Part shown: in pieces, positions 24,601-35,600 of the stretch
Layout: every line of letters starts with the position of its first letter
Numbering within the stretch: position 1 is the first letter of the stretch
DNA from: Neospora caninum Liverpool
Lineage: Eukaryota; Apicomplexa; Conoidasida; Eucoccidiorida; Sarcocystidae
Direction of reading: 5' to 3'
Assembly: GCF_000208865.1 (NCBI RefSeq)
Contig: NC_018397.1
Span: 4,927,748 to 4,991,747 of the forward strand
Length of the DNA stretch: 64,000 bases
Position numbers and translations under genes: made by a program
Notes under the pieces: model-generated
The model's database searches: none
The model's input: only the letters and a program-made list of their open reading frames with translations
Told to the model about the DNA's origin: nothing

Positions 24601-27600
24601 GAGCGACAGAGACAGACGCTCCTCGTTCGACCCCGCGGAAGGAGACTGGTCCGCGTCGCTGGCGAGCGGGCCCCGCTCCGGAGGCCGCCTCTGCGGATCT
24701 CCCGGGGGCGGTGGCGAGCCGGCCTCGGCGGCTCGATCTCGAAACTTCGAATGCAAGAACGAGGAAAGAAACAACGGCCGCGCCTCTCGCTGTCTCCGCT
24801 CGAGGCGCGACAGCGGGTGGGCCCCATCCTGGCCTTTCTTCTTCGCAGGAAGCGGCGGGATCAGACCTGCGGGGGCGTTGCCGCCCAGAGGCGAGGCGAC
24901 AGACGGCGCCGGGGCGACGCGAGACAGCGCGGCGCTCGCAGGTTGGCCGTCTGCCTTTTCCGGTTCGCTGTCCTCGCGACTCGGCAACACGATTCGAAGT
25001 CCAGGGGGCCGAGCACGCAGCAGCCTTTCTCGCGTGGCCTTCCCTGCGTCTCCCGCTGAGCGCTCGGGGTTTCTGCCCGTCTCGGCCGCCGGCTCAGCCT
25101 CAGGAAAAGCAGGAGACGAGACGGAAGAAAGGGAGACAGCTGGGCCGTCGGTGGGGCCTGCGCCGGGGAGGGTGTGGGGGAGCGACTTCGCTTCGGGCCA
25201 AGTGCCGAATCGCAGGAGATGGAGAAGCTTGTGTTCGCCTTCTCCTGGGACGGAATGCGTGTTGAGGCACACGCAGTGGAGATGCCGCCAGAGGNNNNNN
25301 NNNNNNNNNNNNNNNNNNNNNNNNNNNNNNNNNNNNNNNNNNNNNNNNNNNNNNNNNNNNNNNNNNNNNNNNNNNNNNNNNNNNNNNNNNNNNNGTAGAG
25401 AGGGAACGGATTGGTGCACAGTTTTCTGTAAGCATGAACTGGTGGGAGTGTTCGTTCCTGGAAAGGCGAAGCGTCTACCCTTGACGATATGGTAGAAAGA
25501 AAGAAAGCAGGAAGTCCTCTGTGATTGGACGATAACGTGAGAGACATCACAGCAACCATGGGATGCAGGTCTGCGGCCGGAAAAGGGTGATCCACTGTAG
25601 GGTTAAGCCCGCCGACTTCGCCCGGTCCCTCCGCGCCTCGAGGAAGACAGCAAGCGCTGCGGGCGAGGCCGCAGCGCTTGCCGTCTTCCTCTTCTTCGTC
25701 CTCGAGGCGGACCGCGAGGCGGTCGTCTCGGCTCTGCCGGAAGCGCCGGCTTCGCTGCTGTGTCACTTTCGCCAGCGGCGGCACGCCGTCGAGCGTGAGG
25801 ACGAGCAATTTCCGCGGCCGCACGAGCGAGACGAGACGGTGCAAATAGCCGCAAACGCGCTGCAGGAGCAGCGGCAGGAAGCGGGCGAGAGGCGGCGGCA
25901 GCGTCGAGGGCAGGTGCCCGTGGCTGCAGAGGTGGATGATCGCGTTGAAGTCGAGGAAGAGCGCGTCGATGGGCAACCGCGCATGCAGACGCGAGAGAGG
26001 CACTGGCCGACCGAGCGCGAGCGAAGACGCGGGAGACACTGGACACCCAGGAAGAGAAGGCCCTGACGCCGCGGGGCCGGCGGAGTCGCGAAGTGACCCT
26101 GTCTGCTCGGGTCCTCGCGACAAAACTGGAGGCTCAGGCGCCTGCGGCTGCAGGCGAGAGTCGGAAGGAGAGAGCAGTGAGGAACTGCGCCGAGGAGGCC
26201 TTCCACTTGAGAGATCGACGGACGGCTCCTGCACTCTTCTGCGGTGCGCGGCCAGCAGCTCTTGCTCCTTCAATCGCAACACCTCCTGCATCGCCGCCAC
26301 GTGCGCCTCGCGCCTCCGAGGCGTCTGGGGAGCGAGCGCGCGGGCGCCGCCTCTGCGGCCTCGTTCGCGCCCCATCCTGGGGGCCGTCGCCACTGCTCTC
26401 TCCACTGCAGCCGCCAGTTCTGCCTGAGGGTCTGCCGCCTTCGCTGGGGGGGACGAAGGTGGCGAGGAGGAAGACCCGGTCACAGAGAGTCGCGGGTGTT
26501 CCGCAGTCCCTTTGGCGCGTTTCTGTTTCTTTCCGCCCGCAGTGTCTTCGTCTCCGTGGTCGCCGGCTTCACGGGAGAGAGACGGCGCGCTTGAAACGGG
26601 CGGCACGTACAACTCCGCGAACTCGTGCAGTGACCGCTTCAACGAAGGAAAGTGCCGACAAAGCCACTTGTACAGGTGCGGGACGCCCCCGAGGGCCGTC
26701 GACGAGGCGCCTTCGCCCCACACGCATCCTGAGCGGGTCTCAGAAGCCGAGGGGACACGGCGAGGAGGGAGCCCGCGCGCAGAGAGACAACGAAGGGAAG
26801 AACGGAAAGACGAGGCGCAAGCATCTGGGGAAAACGACGCATTTCGCGGCGGGCATCCGCCGAGAGAGAGGAACGCACTCGCGCAAGAGGCCTCCCGTCC
26901 TCTCCTCGCGCCCCACCCCACCCTTTCTCTCGTGGGGCTGACGCATGCAGAGGCCGAGGAGGCGCGAAAACGTGAGACTCCGAATCGAAGGGCCCCCACC
27001 GGCGGAGACAGGAAGGCCGAGACCGGCGCGCGAGACCCGAAGGCACACCCGAGAGAAGCGCGCGAAACGCGCCGCGACTTGAACGCGTCGTGATCCGAGA
27101 GAGACGCGCAAGAGGGCAGAGAAGAGAACGGAGAGGAGGACAAAGAGGAAGAACATGGAGAAGAAAAGGATGCCGGGGCAGGCAAAGGCGCGCGCGTACC
27201 ACACATGCGGAAAGAAAACAAGTTCCGGGGTTCTGGAGAAACAGACACTTGTCTCTCTCCCGACGGCGTCGGTCGGCGTCGCAACGCGGCTCGCCTCGCT
27301 GCGCTTCGCGTGCTAGGTCGGCGCTGACTGTCCGGTCTTGTCTTGCGTCTTTCTGTCTTTCGCATGCACTTTTCTCTCGAGCCGGCTTCAGCCTCCAGAG
27401 TTCGTCCCGCACCTTCCTTCGTCCTGCCCCGTCTCTTCTCTGCTGTCTCCTCGGACAGAAGGCGCCGTTCTCCAGGGTCGTCGCCGATCTCGGCAGACTG
27501 CCGTCTTCCACGCTCTCTCGGCTTGGCTTCCTCCTTCTCTGCCTCCTTGAAATCCAGGCCTTCTCTTTCGCGATCTCCTGTTCTCGCCTTTCCAAAGCTG

Positions 27601-28817
27601 TCTCCTTCAAGCTCTCGGATTCCCGCTGTACCGGTGTGTCGGCCGTGACCCGAGCACCACGGCTTTTCCATTCTCTCCCCTGCCTTTTCGTCTCCTTCCG
27701 CCTCATTCCCATCCCGATCCCTTCCTCTTTCTTCCTCCGTTTCTTCTTCCCCTGTCTGAAGGTTTTCTGTTCCTGGCTGCTCGGGCGCTTCTCGTCGCTC
27801 CGGACCTTCTCTGCGCACCCTCTCCCACGTCAGTCGCTCTCCCCGGCCCCGCGTTTGCATGCGGCTCTTCTCTGTCCGTTGCGGCAACTGCAAAAAGGTT
27901 TCGCCGGTTTCAGAGCCTCCCATCGCTCGAGGTTCTTCTCTGCAAGGGTCCGCATTTGCCGCGTCCTGCGGCTGCCTGGCCCGGCAGCCAACGAGAGGCA
28001 AAAAGGGGTGAAGCCCAAGCTGCAGCGCGAGACCGGAAGCCGCATTTTGCCATATGGGGAACTCTCCTGGACACTCACATACGGCCGGCAGGAACGGATG
28101 CGCGCCCGTTCGTTCTCTGCTCTCGCACGTGGTGTGCGTGTCTCTCTGCCGTTCCTCTTCTTCGTCAGGATCCGCATCGCGAGAGAGAGGAAAGGCTGCG
28201 GAAGAAGACGAGGAAAAGGCGGGAGACGCGGAGCGAGAGAAGAGCGGAGAAGAGAGAGACGCACAACGGGATGAAGAGGCAGGAAAAGGACAGGAAGAGA
28301 ACAAAGAGGAAGAGGACATGTGTACCGTAAGAACGGAGTTGACTGGCGGGTGAACTGTCAAAAGCATGGCCAGGTACGGCGAAGACAAGGACGTTTTTGG
28401 AAGAGAAAAGGTCGGGCGCCGGTCGGGTTGTCCCCAGTGAAACCGCGGAGCCGCCTGAGCACAATGCGAACAGACGCTGAGACAGAGAAGGAAAAGCAGA
28501 AACCTTGCAGAGCGCTTCACGTGAGGGGGAACGCAGGACGAAGAGAGGGCCGGCAGAGAGCGCGGCGGGGGAGAAGGCGAGTCCACAGAAGCATAAGGAG
28601 AGGACGGCGGCGCCGGAAGAGCAGAGTCGGAAGGGACGGAGGCGAGAAGGCCAGAGAAAGGCCCCGGGGGCCTTTCTCGCCCTGAGCCCTTGGCGCTAGT
28701 GAGAGTTGAGCCTCGTGCATCCGCTGCTGACTCGTCGTTTTCACTGAAACCAAGGACGCAAGGGAGAAGGGAGACGGGGCGAAAGAGAGACGGTAGAAGG
28801 CCCTCCTCGACCTCCAT
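21643..28817 (-). CDS. XRN-family 5'-3' exoribonuclease, interrupted by an assembly gap
   Basis: The gene reads from ATG at 28815-28817 down to a stop at 21643, with a 100-N gap at 25295-25394. XRN nucleases degrade 5'-monophosphorylated RNA. Conserved motifs in order are GGVPHLYKWLCRHFPSL (about 26690), ALFLDFNAIIHLCSHG (about 25950), LTLDGVPPLAK then QQRSRRF (about 25770), VPGEGEHKLL (about 25240), YGMDADLLMLTLSLH (about 24520) and DFVFLSFFVGNDFLPGLP (about 23930). The expected catalytic Asp and Glu residues are therefore present in these motifs. The FDxNxITPGT block expected between QQRSRRF and VPGEGEHK is absent and probably lies in the gap, and at least one intron is likely near there. 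About 709 residues precede GGVPHLYKW, far more than in typical XRNs, where it is N-terminal. Insertions of some 200 residues separate several motifs. The C-terminal tail is Lys/Arg-rich and low complexity. Frames on the two sides of the gap differ, as expected if gap size is arbitrary. The start codon is uncertain; the open frame continues upstream of 28817 to a GTG at 29246. Confidence 0.85.
25295..25394. other. Assembly gap (100 N)
   Basis: Exactly 100 undetermined bases, a common placeholder for a gap of unknown size. It sits inside the catalytic domain of the XRN gene, so true length and reading frame across it cannot be assumed. Confidence 0.99.
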
Positions 28818-29973
28818 GGAAAGAAGGGGACAGCGGAACTGTTTCTCTCTGCGCTGTTTCAACCGGTCACAGACAGAAGACCCAGGGGAGAGCTTGAGAA
28901 ACCTGAGTTGGATCGGAGAGAGCGGAGAGAAGCCAGTGAGACGGAGCAGCGAGGGCGAGAAGAGAAAAGGGAGCAGGCAGAAAGGGGACAGAGGACAGCA
29001 GTAGATTGGGGGCCTCCAAGAAGAAATGAGGGGAAGAGGCAACTTGGGAGGCCTGTCGATCCGGGAACTCTCCTCTCTGGAGGGGCGACATTGAAAAGGG
29101 GTCGGAACGTGCGCTCCACAGAACGCGAGTGTTCGAAAAAGAGAGAACGAGTGAGACAGACGTGAGAGAGGAGAATGCCGGAAGAAGAAATGTGCGGTGG
29201 AATCATGGGAGAGAAGAGAAGAAATCTCTCGACCTTCATCACACACCTTCTTCAGTCGTCTGAAGAGGGCCGGCGTCGCCGCTTTTCAATTTCGCTTAAC
29301 CAAAGGCCCCTGTCTCCTCTTTTGCGCAGGCTCTCTGCTATCAAAGTTCTTTTCTCGATTTCGACGGGTCGTGAGGAAAGGGCGAGAAAGGGGAGACAGC
29401 GAACGTGAGGGCGACGAAAGAGGCGTTAGCCTGCGTTGGGTAGAGAAGGAAGAGAGAAAAAGACGGAAAGGGGCTGCGCCGAAGAAAAATTGAGGAAGTC
29501 CAGAAGACACGGAGACAGCAGAAGGGACGAAGAGACCGTCCACAGAAGCGCATGCGATGCGGATGGCCAGCTTAAAAGCGTGCTTGACGACGGGTGCATG
29601 CGCTGATACAAGCACTCTTTTTCTTCCAGCCTTTACAGTTTTTTCACTTGAAGATCGTTTAGAGAGATTTCCGTCCTTTCCTTTCGTTCCATCGCTTTCC
29701 CTCCTCGTACGACACATGGGCGTGCGAAGAGAGAGATCAAAGCGACCCTAGTGCCGTCCCGGTAGCGGTGTCTTCTTGTCCTTTTTTTCTCTCCCGCTAG
29801 TTTGTCGCTCTTTTTCTCTTTCCCTTTTTTCGTTTTTCCTCTGCCCGTGTTCCTCAGACTCTCTCTCTCCGTCCTCTCGCTTCCGACCTCCGTTTTTCTC
29901 CCTTTCCCTCCGCCCCTTCCATCCTTTGTCACCTTGTCTTTCTTCTTGTTGTCCTTGCTCGCCGTTTCGCACC
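28818..29973. promoter_or_regulatory. Divergent promoter region / 5' leaders of XRN and the NSRP1-like gene
   Basis: The XRN start (-) and the NSRP1-like start (+) are head to head, 1.16 kb apart. The + strand is strongly purine-rich (GAGAGA, GGGAAG) on the XRN side up to about 29520 and strongly pyrimidine-rich (CTCTTTCC) from about 29610 to 29970. Each transcript would therefore have a pyrimidine-rich leader. I cannot point to a defined core promoter element. Confidence 0.55.
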
Positions 29974-32093
29974 ATGAAAAGCTTCTCTCTGAATTTGAAG
30001 AAGCCGTCGAAACCGCCGCCGACCGGGTCTTCTGCGGGCGCTCCGGTAGGGTCCGCTGCCTCCGTTTCGGCGCTTTTCCAGGCTTCTCTGGATGCGGAGG
30101 AGGCGACCGCCCAGGCAGCCGAGAAGAGGGGCGTTCTTCAGTCTGTGCGTCTCGCTTCGGGCCCCGATCGACGCCACAAGATTCAACAAGAAAAGGCGCT
30201 GGCTGAGGACTCCACGGTCTTCACCTACGACGAGATCTTTGAGAGCGTCAGCTCGGCTGCCACGAAGGACAAGGCGAAGCAGAGCCCGAGAATCTTCCTC
30301 GGATATAAGACGGGACTCGAAGAGCAGCGAGAGACCGAACAGGGACAAGCGGAGCCTCTCTCCAGCGAACATGCCGATCCAGGTAAAAGCAGCGGACACG
30401 CAGTCGAGACACACGAGGAAAAGAAAGAGGGCGACAGGCGAAGAACGCGCAGTGCCTGCATGCGTCGCGGATTTTGCGGGGTTGTCCTCTCGCGTCCACG
30501 CCTTCGCAGTAGCCGCCTGTTCTAGAAAAGGACTGCGTGCAGATGAATATATACGCTTTAAATAGATGCTTCTGCCTTTTTCTCGGCACGCGTCAGCTTC
30601 CGTGTCCCCCTGTCTCGTTCGCAGAGACACCGTGTTCGCCTGCTGTCCTTCCTGCTCTCGCCGTACCGCGAAACGATATCAGTGTCTCCTTTTTTCTTAG
30701 TTGAGGTTTTGTTTTTCTGGCCTGGATGTCGCTATTTTATGATCTCGGTGTCGCCTTGTCCTGATATCGATGCGTCCTTTTCCTGATATCATTGTCTCCT
30801 TTTCCAGACATAGCTGTCTCCTGTTGATGACCTCAGTGTCTCCGTGTACTGACCTCTGTGTCTCTTTTTCTTGATATCACTGTCACCTTTTTCGGAATTC
30901 ATTGTCGTCTTTTTCCAATATTCCTGTCTCCGTTTCCAGATCGTAGTGTCTCCGTTTTCTGCTTTCAGTGTCTCTTTTTCTTGTGTTTGTCTCTGGTGGG
31001 CTTTTGCTTAGGCTGCGGAGATGACGCGGAGGCGCTGCCGCACGACGACGCCGACGCAGGCGGTTCCACTGCGGCGCGCCCGCGACCATCGGGAGACAAA
31101 TCCTTCGAGACCTACGGAGGGACACTGAACTGTGGTTTGAATCTGGCAGGCCAACGGGGGCGTTTAGCGAGTCTGTCGGGGAGAGAAAAGCGAGAGAAGT
31201 CTACGGGTGGAGACGCAGAGGGCGGCGTCAAGCAGAGTCTGCCTGCCTCGCGTTTCATCTCGAAGCTGGTTTTGAGTGCTCGGAGGCGAGCCCTGGAGCG
31301 TGAAATTGTTGAAGAGCGACAGCTGCAGAAGGAGCGCGAGGGGGACAAGAACGATGAAGTGTTTGTGACTTCTGCGTACAAGCAGCGGCTGGAGGAGCGG
31401 CGCTTGCTGGCTCTTGAACTGGAGGAACAGGAGCGGCGAGACCGCGAAAACGCGCCAGATAAACAGAGCGATTTGTCGTCTTTCCACGCCCATCTCCTTC
31501 GCGCGGGGCACGCCAGTCGCAGCGGCGGCGGAGTCGAGAGAACTCCGAATACAGGCCGGCCCTCCAGTGGCGGCGGGAGAGAGAGCGAGGAAGGGGAGAG
31601 AGCAAAGGCAACTGGAGAGCAGGGAACGCAGGTGAAGAAGGAGAGAATGAAGGTGGAGCGGACGGAGGAGAGTTCAGAAGACAGGGGCGAGCAGAAAGGG
31701 GGAAGTCCGAGAGACGCTGGAGCGGGGGTGGACTGTGCGGGAGAGACAAAGCCGGAGAGAGAAGCGGAAGACAGTGGCAAGAAGGGTGCACGACTTACCC
31801 AGGGAGAAGGAACCAGAGGGGAGGAGGCGAGTGGTGAGGGACGCCGTGGAGGCGGCCTGGCAGAGGCGGAGAGAGGGGAGAGGAAAGAGGGAGAAGATGG
31901 TGGCGCGAGAGGCGAAGATACAGAAGAGGACGCAAAACAGAAAAGAGCGCGGCTGGAGGATCTGCTGCAACAGAGGAAGAGAGAGAAGCAACGCGAACTC
32001 GAGAAGGCAGCCGCGCCTCTTGGCGAGGAGAAGCTCGCCGAAGCAAAGCGGAGGTACCTGGAAAGGAAGCGGAAAGCTGCGGGGGGTGGGTAA
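29974..32093 (+). CDS. Nuclear speckle splicing regulatory protein 1-like (NSRP1/CCDC55 family)
   Basis: Two exons, 29974-30382 and 31012-32093, join at CCAG|GTAAAA and TTAG|GCTGCGG in matching phase to give 496 residues (stop TAA). NSRP1 proteins are nuclear speckle factors that influence alternative splice-site choice. Near residue 72 is ALAEDSTVFTYDEIFESV, the family's N-terminal signature. At about 215-300 is the conserved helical block: SRFISKLVLSARRRALERE, then EVFVTSAYKQRLEERR and DLSSFHAHLLRAG, matching the family pattern of a coiled coil, VTSAYK and then LxxFYxHLL. The rest is Glu/Arg/Lys-rich and likely coiled or disordered, ending in a basic C-terminus (YLERKRKAAGGG). The start is supported by the context ACCATGA and by an upstream pyrimidine-rich leader. 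The family match is clear from motifs; a role in splicing is by homology. Confidence 0.88.
30650..30995. repeat. Degenerate ~25-30-bp repeats in the intron of the NSRP1-like gene
   Basis: Roughly a dozen diverged units resembling TGATATCAGTGTCTCCTTTT follow one another through the 629-nt intron 30383-31011, with GATATC or a close variant, then GTGTCTCC, then a T/C tract in most units. Spacing is irregular (about 25-30 nt). The repeats run up to the acceptor at 31010-31011. Confidence 0.7.
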
Positions 32094-32607
32094 ACTTTCG
32101 GAGACTTGCTTCGTTTGCACGGTCCGTACATCCCGTGATGACGATTTTAGGTTTTGGTCAAGTGATTTGTCCTAAAATAGAACTCTGCATGCACGTGACG
32201 AAAACGACCAACGCTCTGACTGTTTTCTTCTCGTGTTTTTTGTGAGTCTGAGATACGCACGCGCTAAACTTTTACTCACATCAAGCACAACGTAGCATTT
32301 GGCTGGCCTGGTGCGCCCTCGGCAGTTCCGCAAACACTTACATTCTTCTAGGCTGAGGTGGAGTAAAGCGAAAGCTCGTTGTTTCTCGCAAGAGGGATGT
32401 ATTTTGTTCCACCCGGGCAGCTTCATGCGCGAAAGGTTCGCGAAGGTCTTCTGAGTGCATTAGACTCCGAACGGCGTTGAGCTCTTCTGGGCTTTTTCTC
32501 CGGTCAGAGTGGAGGGAAAAGATTGGAGAAGGAAAAGAACAAAGTTAATTTCGCTGTTGTCTAGAGATGTTGTGGGGTCTCAAGAGGGGCACGAAGGATC
32601 GGCAGTG
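32094..32607. other. Intergenic between the NSRP1-like gene and tRNA-Arg
   Basis: About 0.5 kb of lower-GC sequence, presumably the 3' UTR of the preceding gene. There is no ORF of note. A T-rich run on the minus strand near 32530-32540 could serve Pol III termination, but it is distant from the tRNA. Confidence 0.5.
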
Positions 32608-32680
32608 CACACCAGGTGGGACTCGAACCCACAACCTTAGCCTTAGGAGGGCTACGCGCTATCCATTGCGCCACTGGTGC
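32608..32680 (-). tRNA. tRNA-Arg (anticodon CCU)
   Basis: On the minus strand a 73-nt cloverleaf starts GCACCAG at 32680. Its 3' arm CTGGTG, then T and G, ends at 32608, with a G-U pair closing position 1-72 as in other eukaryotic tRNA-Arg(CCU). The D arm contains TGGCGCAATGGATAGCGC. The anticodon stem TAGCC/GGCTA encloses the loop CTCCTAA, giving anticodon CCT, which reads AGG. The T arm contains GGGTTCGAGTCCC. There is no intron. Confidence 0.96.
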
Positions 32681-35600
32681 TGAGCCGCAAGTTAGCGCCT
32701 TGCGATGTTTTGCGGTTTTTTTCTACATTTTCTCGGTGTCTGGATGGTACGCGAGTCCCCGTTGAAGCAGGTGAAGTGTCGACGGCAGTGAGCAGCGCTT
32801 CGTGGGTGCGCACAAGGACGACGAGAGAGTCAGATTCCAAAAATTCGTCGACCGTATCAGACCGTATAACACGTTAAGGCTAAATTCCGGAAACCCCGGG
32901 ATCGCTAAGCGCTAGGGCTTTTCTATTTAGCGAAGGAATTAGTCACCGTTTTCGCATCCAGCTCTTCTTACATGGATGCTACCGCCAGCCACCAGACGGT
33001 CTGCGTCATCAAGCAAGCGAATCCGGAAAACTCTCAGGAGGGGCTCCTCAGTCCGAGAGGAGTTGGAGGTCAAACGGCGTGGACAGCATCGTGCTGTTCA
33101 CGTAGATCAGTCAGCGAATGCTCAGGCAGCCCGCCTTTCGGTATTGTAATCCAGTGCAAATTCACTTTCATACCGGCGCTTTTGTCCCGTTCGAGTGACG
33201 CCAGACCGAACGACTGCACTGCCGGGTGACCGGTATTGTGCGTTCTCCCGTGCTGCGATGAGACATGTCGTCAAAAAGTTGCACTCTTCGGTTCTTCTGG
33301 TCTCTCGGAGGCACAAGAACAACCGAACAGTGGTCAGCAGCAACTATCTTCTTGCGAGGGGTAGGTTAGACACGCACGTGAGATTTACTAAGCTAGTTAT
33401 CACCTTGCGATGTGTTCTTTGTGCGGGAGGTTCGCGACCAGGAACGCCTTCAAGTTTAGCGAACGCAAGCCCCGTTGCTGTTTCACGGCACTCTCACACT
33501 TGCCGGTCCGCTCCCATCGGCACAACAGCAAGCGAACTACAGATCTCAAGCTGTGAAGTACGGTCCGGATGATGCTGCGTGATGAGGGTGGCCACGTAGC
33601 CTGTAGTCCTTGCAAGCATGTGTGAATGACTCCTTGCATTTCTTCTGAAAAAGGTCCGCTCGCCTTCAACGGTTGCCTTACTTGGTGTACGGCGGACCAA
33701 CACCGGGTGTTAACAAAGAACCCCCTCGTGTAGCAACTATGAATGGGGGAACGTGACATGTGACAGATGGAAGCACGGACAAAGGACCGGTAATGTCATT
33801 TGACTTGGAAACCTTCCAGTTTCCTCACCCAGTTCCGAGTTCCCCCTTCTGCATGGGTGTTCGATTCCGCCTGAGCGTGTCTGAGAGGGTCGTTCAGAGC
33901 TCGGCACTCCAGGTCACTCACTGGACTGTCTCGCTTTCTTTGCGACTGCTGCCTCTGTGACCTCACACCAGATGGAGCTCTACTATCGTCGATCGTGTGG
34001 ATGTTTACTACAGGTGCACCGAAAACATACTCAGGACCAGTTCGATTCGCCTGTCTTGAGAACCACGTTAGGCGGGAGCGTTGGCCAGTGAATTCGCCTC
34101 CATGACGCCGCAATTAGTGAGCTAACTATTAGCAAAAGGGATCTGTTCCCGAATGAGCAAGGAAGCTCCCGTAGAAGACTCGCTCTCGTCTTTGCTTCTG
34201 TCTTCCTGCGAGTGAAGCGTGGTTTCAGTCCCAGGTGTGCGCAACCGGCTTCTGAACTGTCATGATCGGTCTAAAACTACATTCCCGTGGAGATCGTCCC
34301 CTGGCAGAGAGCACCGAGCGGGCTCCATTCTGTGTCTTGTCTTCCCAAGCTGAAGGAAATAAGCCTCTCTGTAGTGTTTTTGTCTTCAGTGGACCCCGGA
34401 GTGGACACCAGCTGTTAATTGGTTACCTTACTGAGGTTCCCCGCCCAGTCTCGGTACCAGGACTTGACTGCGCCCACCAGAACACGAACCACTGTTAGCA
34501 GACTGTGTCGCGCGAACGAACCACAGTCGTCCGTTTTCCGCGACTTGCGTCGGTCGAGAGAAATTCCAAATGACGAAATGGTGACAATTGTTTCTATGGT
34601 AATTCTTTCGCCCCTTACGCGATTTGGCCGTCAAACGTGAAGACACCCGTCTGCCTTACCAACGGGGGGCGCGTGAGCACCGTTGACTATGAGACATCGC
34701 AGTTTAGTAAACCGCTCAACTCCATCGCGATTTTTACCTGTGCCAGCGACTGCTGGGTGCACAACGAGCAAGAAGGTGAGTCCTCAATCGAGGTCCGTCT
34801 TGGACCTCTCCAACTGAGTCGGCAGCAGCTAGAGTGTCCGTCCCGTGGAGGATTCACCCCTACTTTCAAGTAAGGGGGAACTCGATTGCCACAGGGAACG
34901 TGGGGCGAGCGTACTCGCGTAAGCCGCGCGATATCCTACCGGCTGGCAGACGGGCGCCGCTCGCATACCTCCCGAAAGACCCCACTTGCCCGTGAAAACG
35001 GTGGAACGGGCGGGCCATTTTCAGTCGTGGCCGTCCAATTTATCACACAGAAAACTAGCCTAGCCAGTCATGTAAGAAACTGTCTTGCCTGTCCTTGTCT
35101 GTCACCCCGTCGTACCACAACGAAGACCTCTACCGCTTCCGTGGAAGACGAACTCACCAAGAGAGTGTTTCGAATCCCACGCCACCCCACGATCGAAACC
35201 GTCGCTGGGCGACACCAATTGCTGCACAGCGTGGTGTTTGACGACAAGCTTCGTGGTACGGGGGTTGCGGTACTGGCAGGCATGCTCCTACGGGACCGGC
35301 GTCAGACAGACACCGACGAGAGAGACACTGGAACTACATCGTGGACCGTGTTCGTTTGCCACCGTTTCGTTGTATTTGGCGTTGACTCTGTCATCCACCA
35401 GTCCTTGTGCCAAGTTTTTCGTGTCTAGCCGTGGTTTTGCGTGAACGCCCGGGTTCTGGGGTGATTTTGCAGCGGAAGACCGTGTCTCTTATGAATGGAG
35501 TGGTGTCTCGGCGTGCTCGGGCGTAGTGAGGCGGGTCATACCCCAGCTGCCATGGCCACGGACAAAGACGTGATACCAACTTCATGGCTTCCTGTTGATT

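Noticed and set aside
27090..28274. 394-codon plus-strand frame
   Set aside because: It is antisense to the continuous 3.8-kb XRN frame; GC-rich coding sequence gives long shadow frames here.
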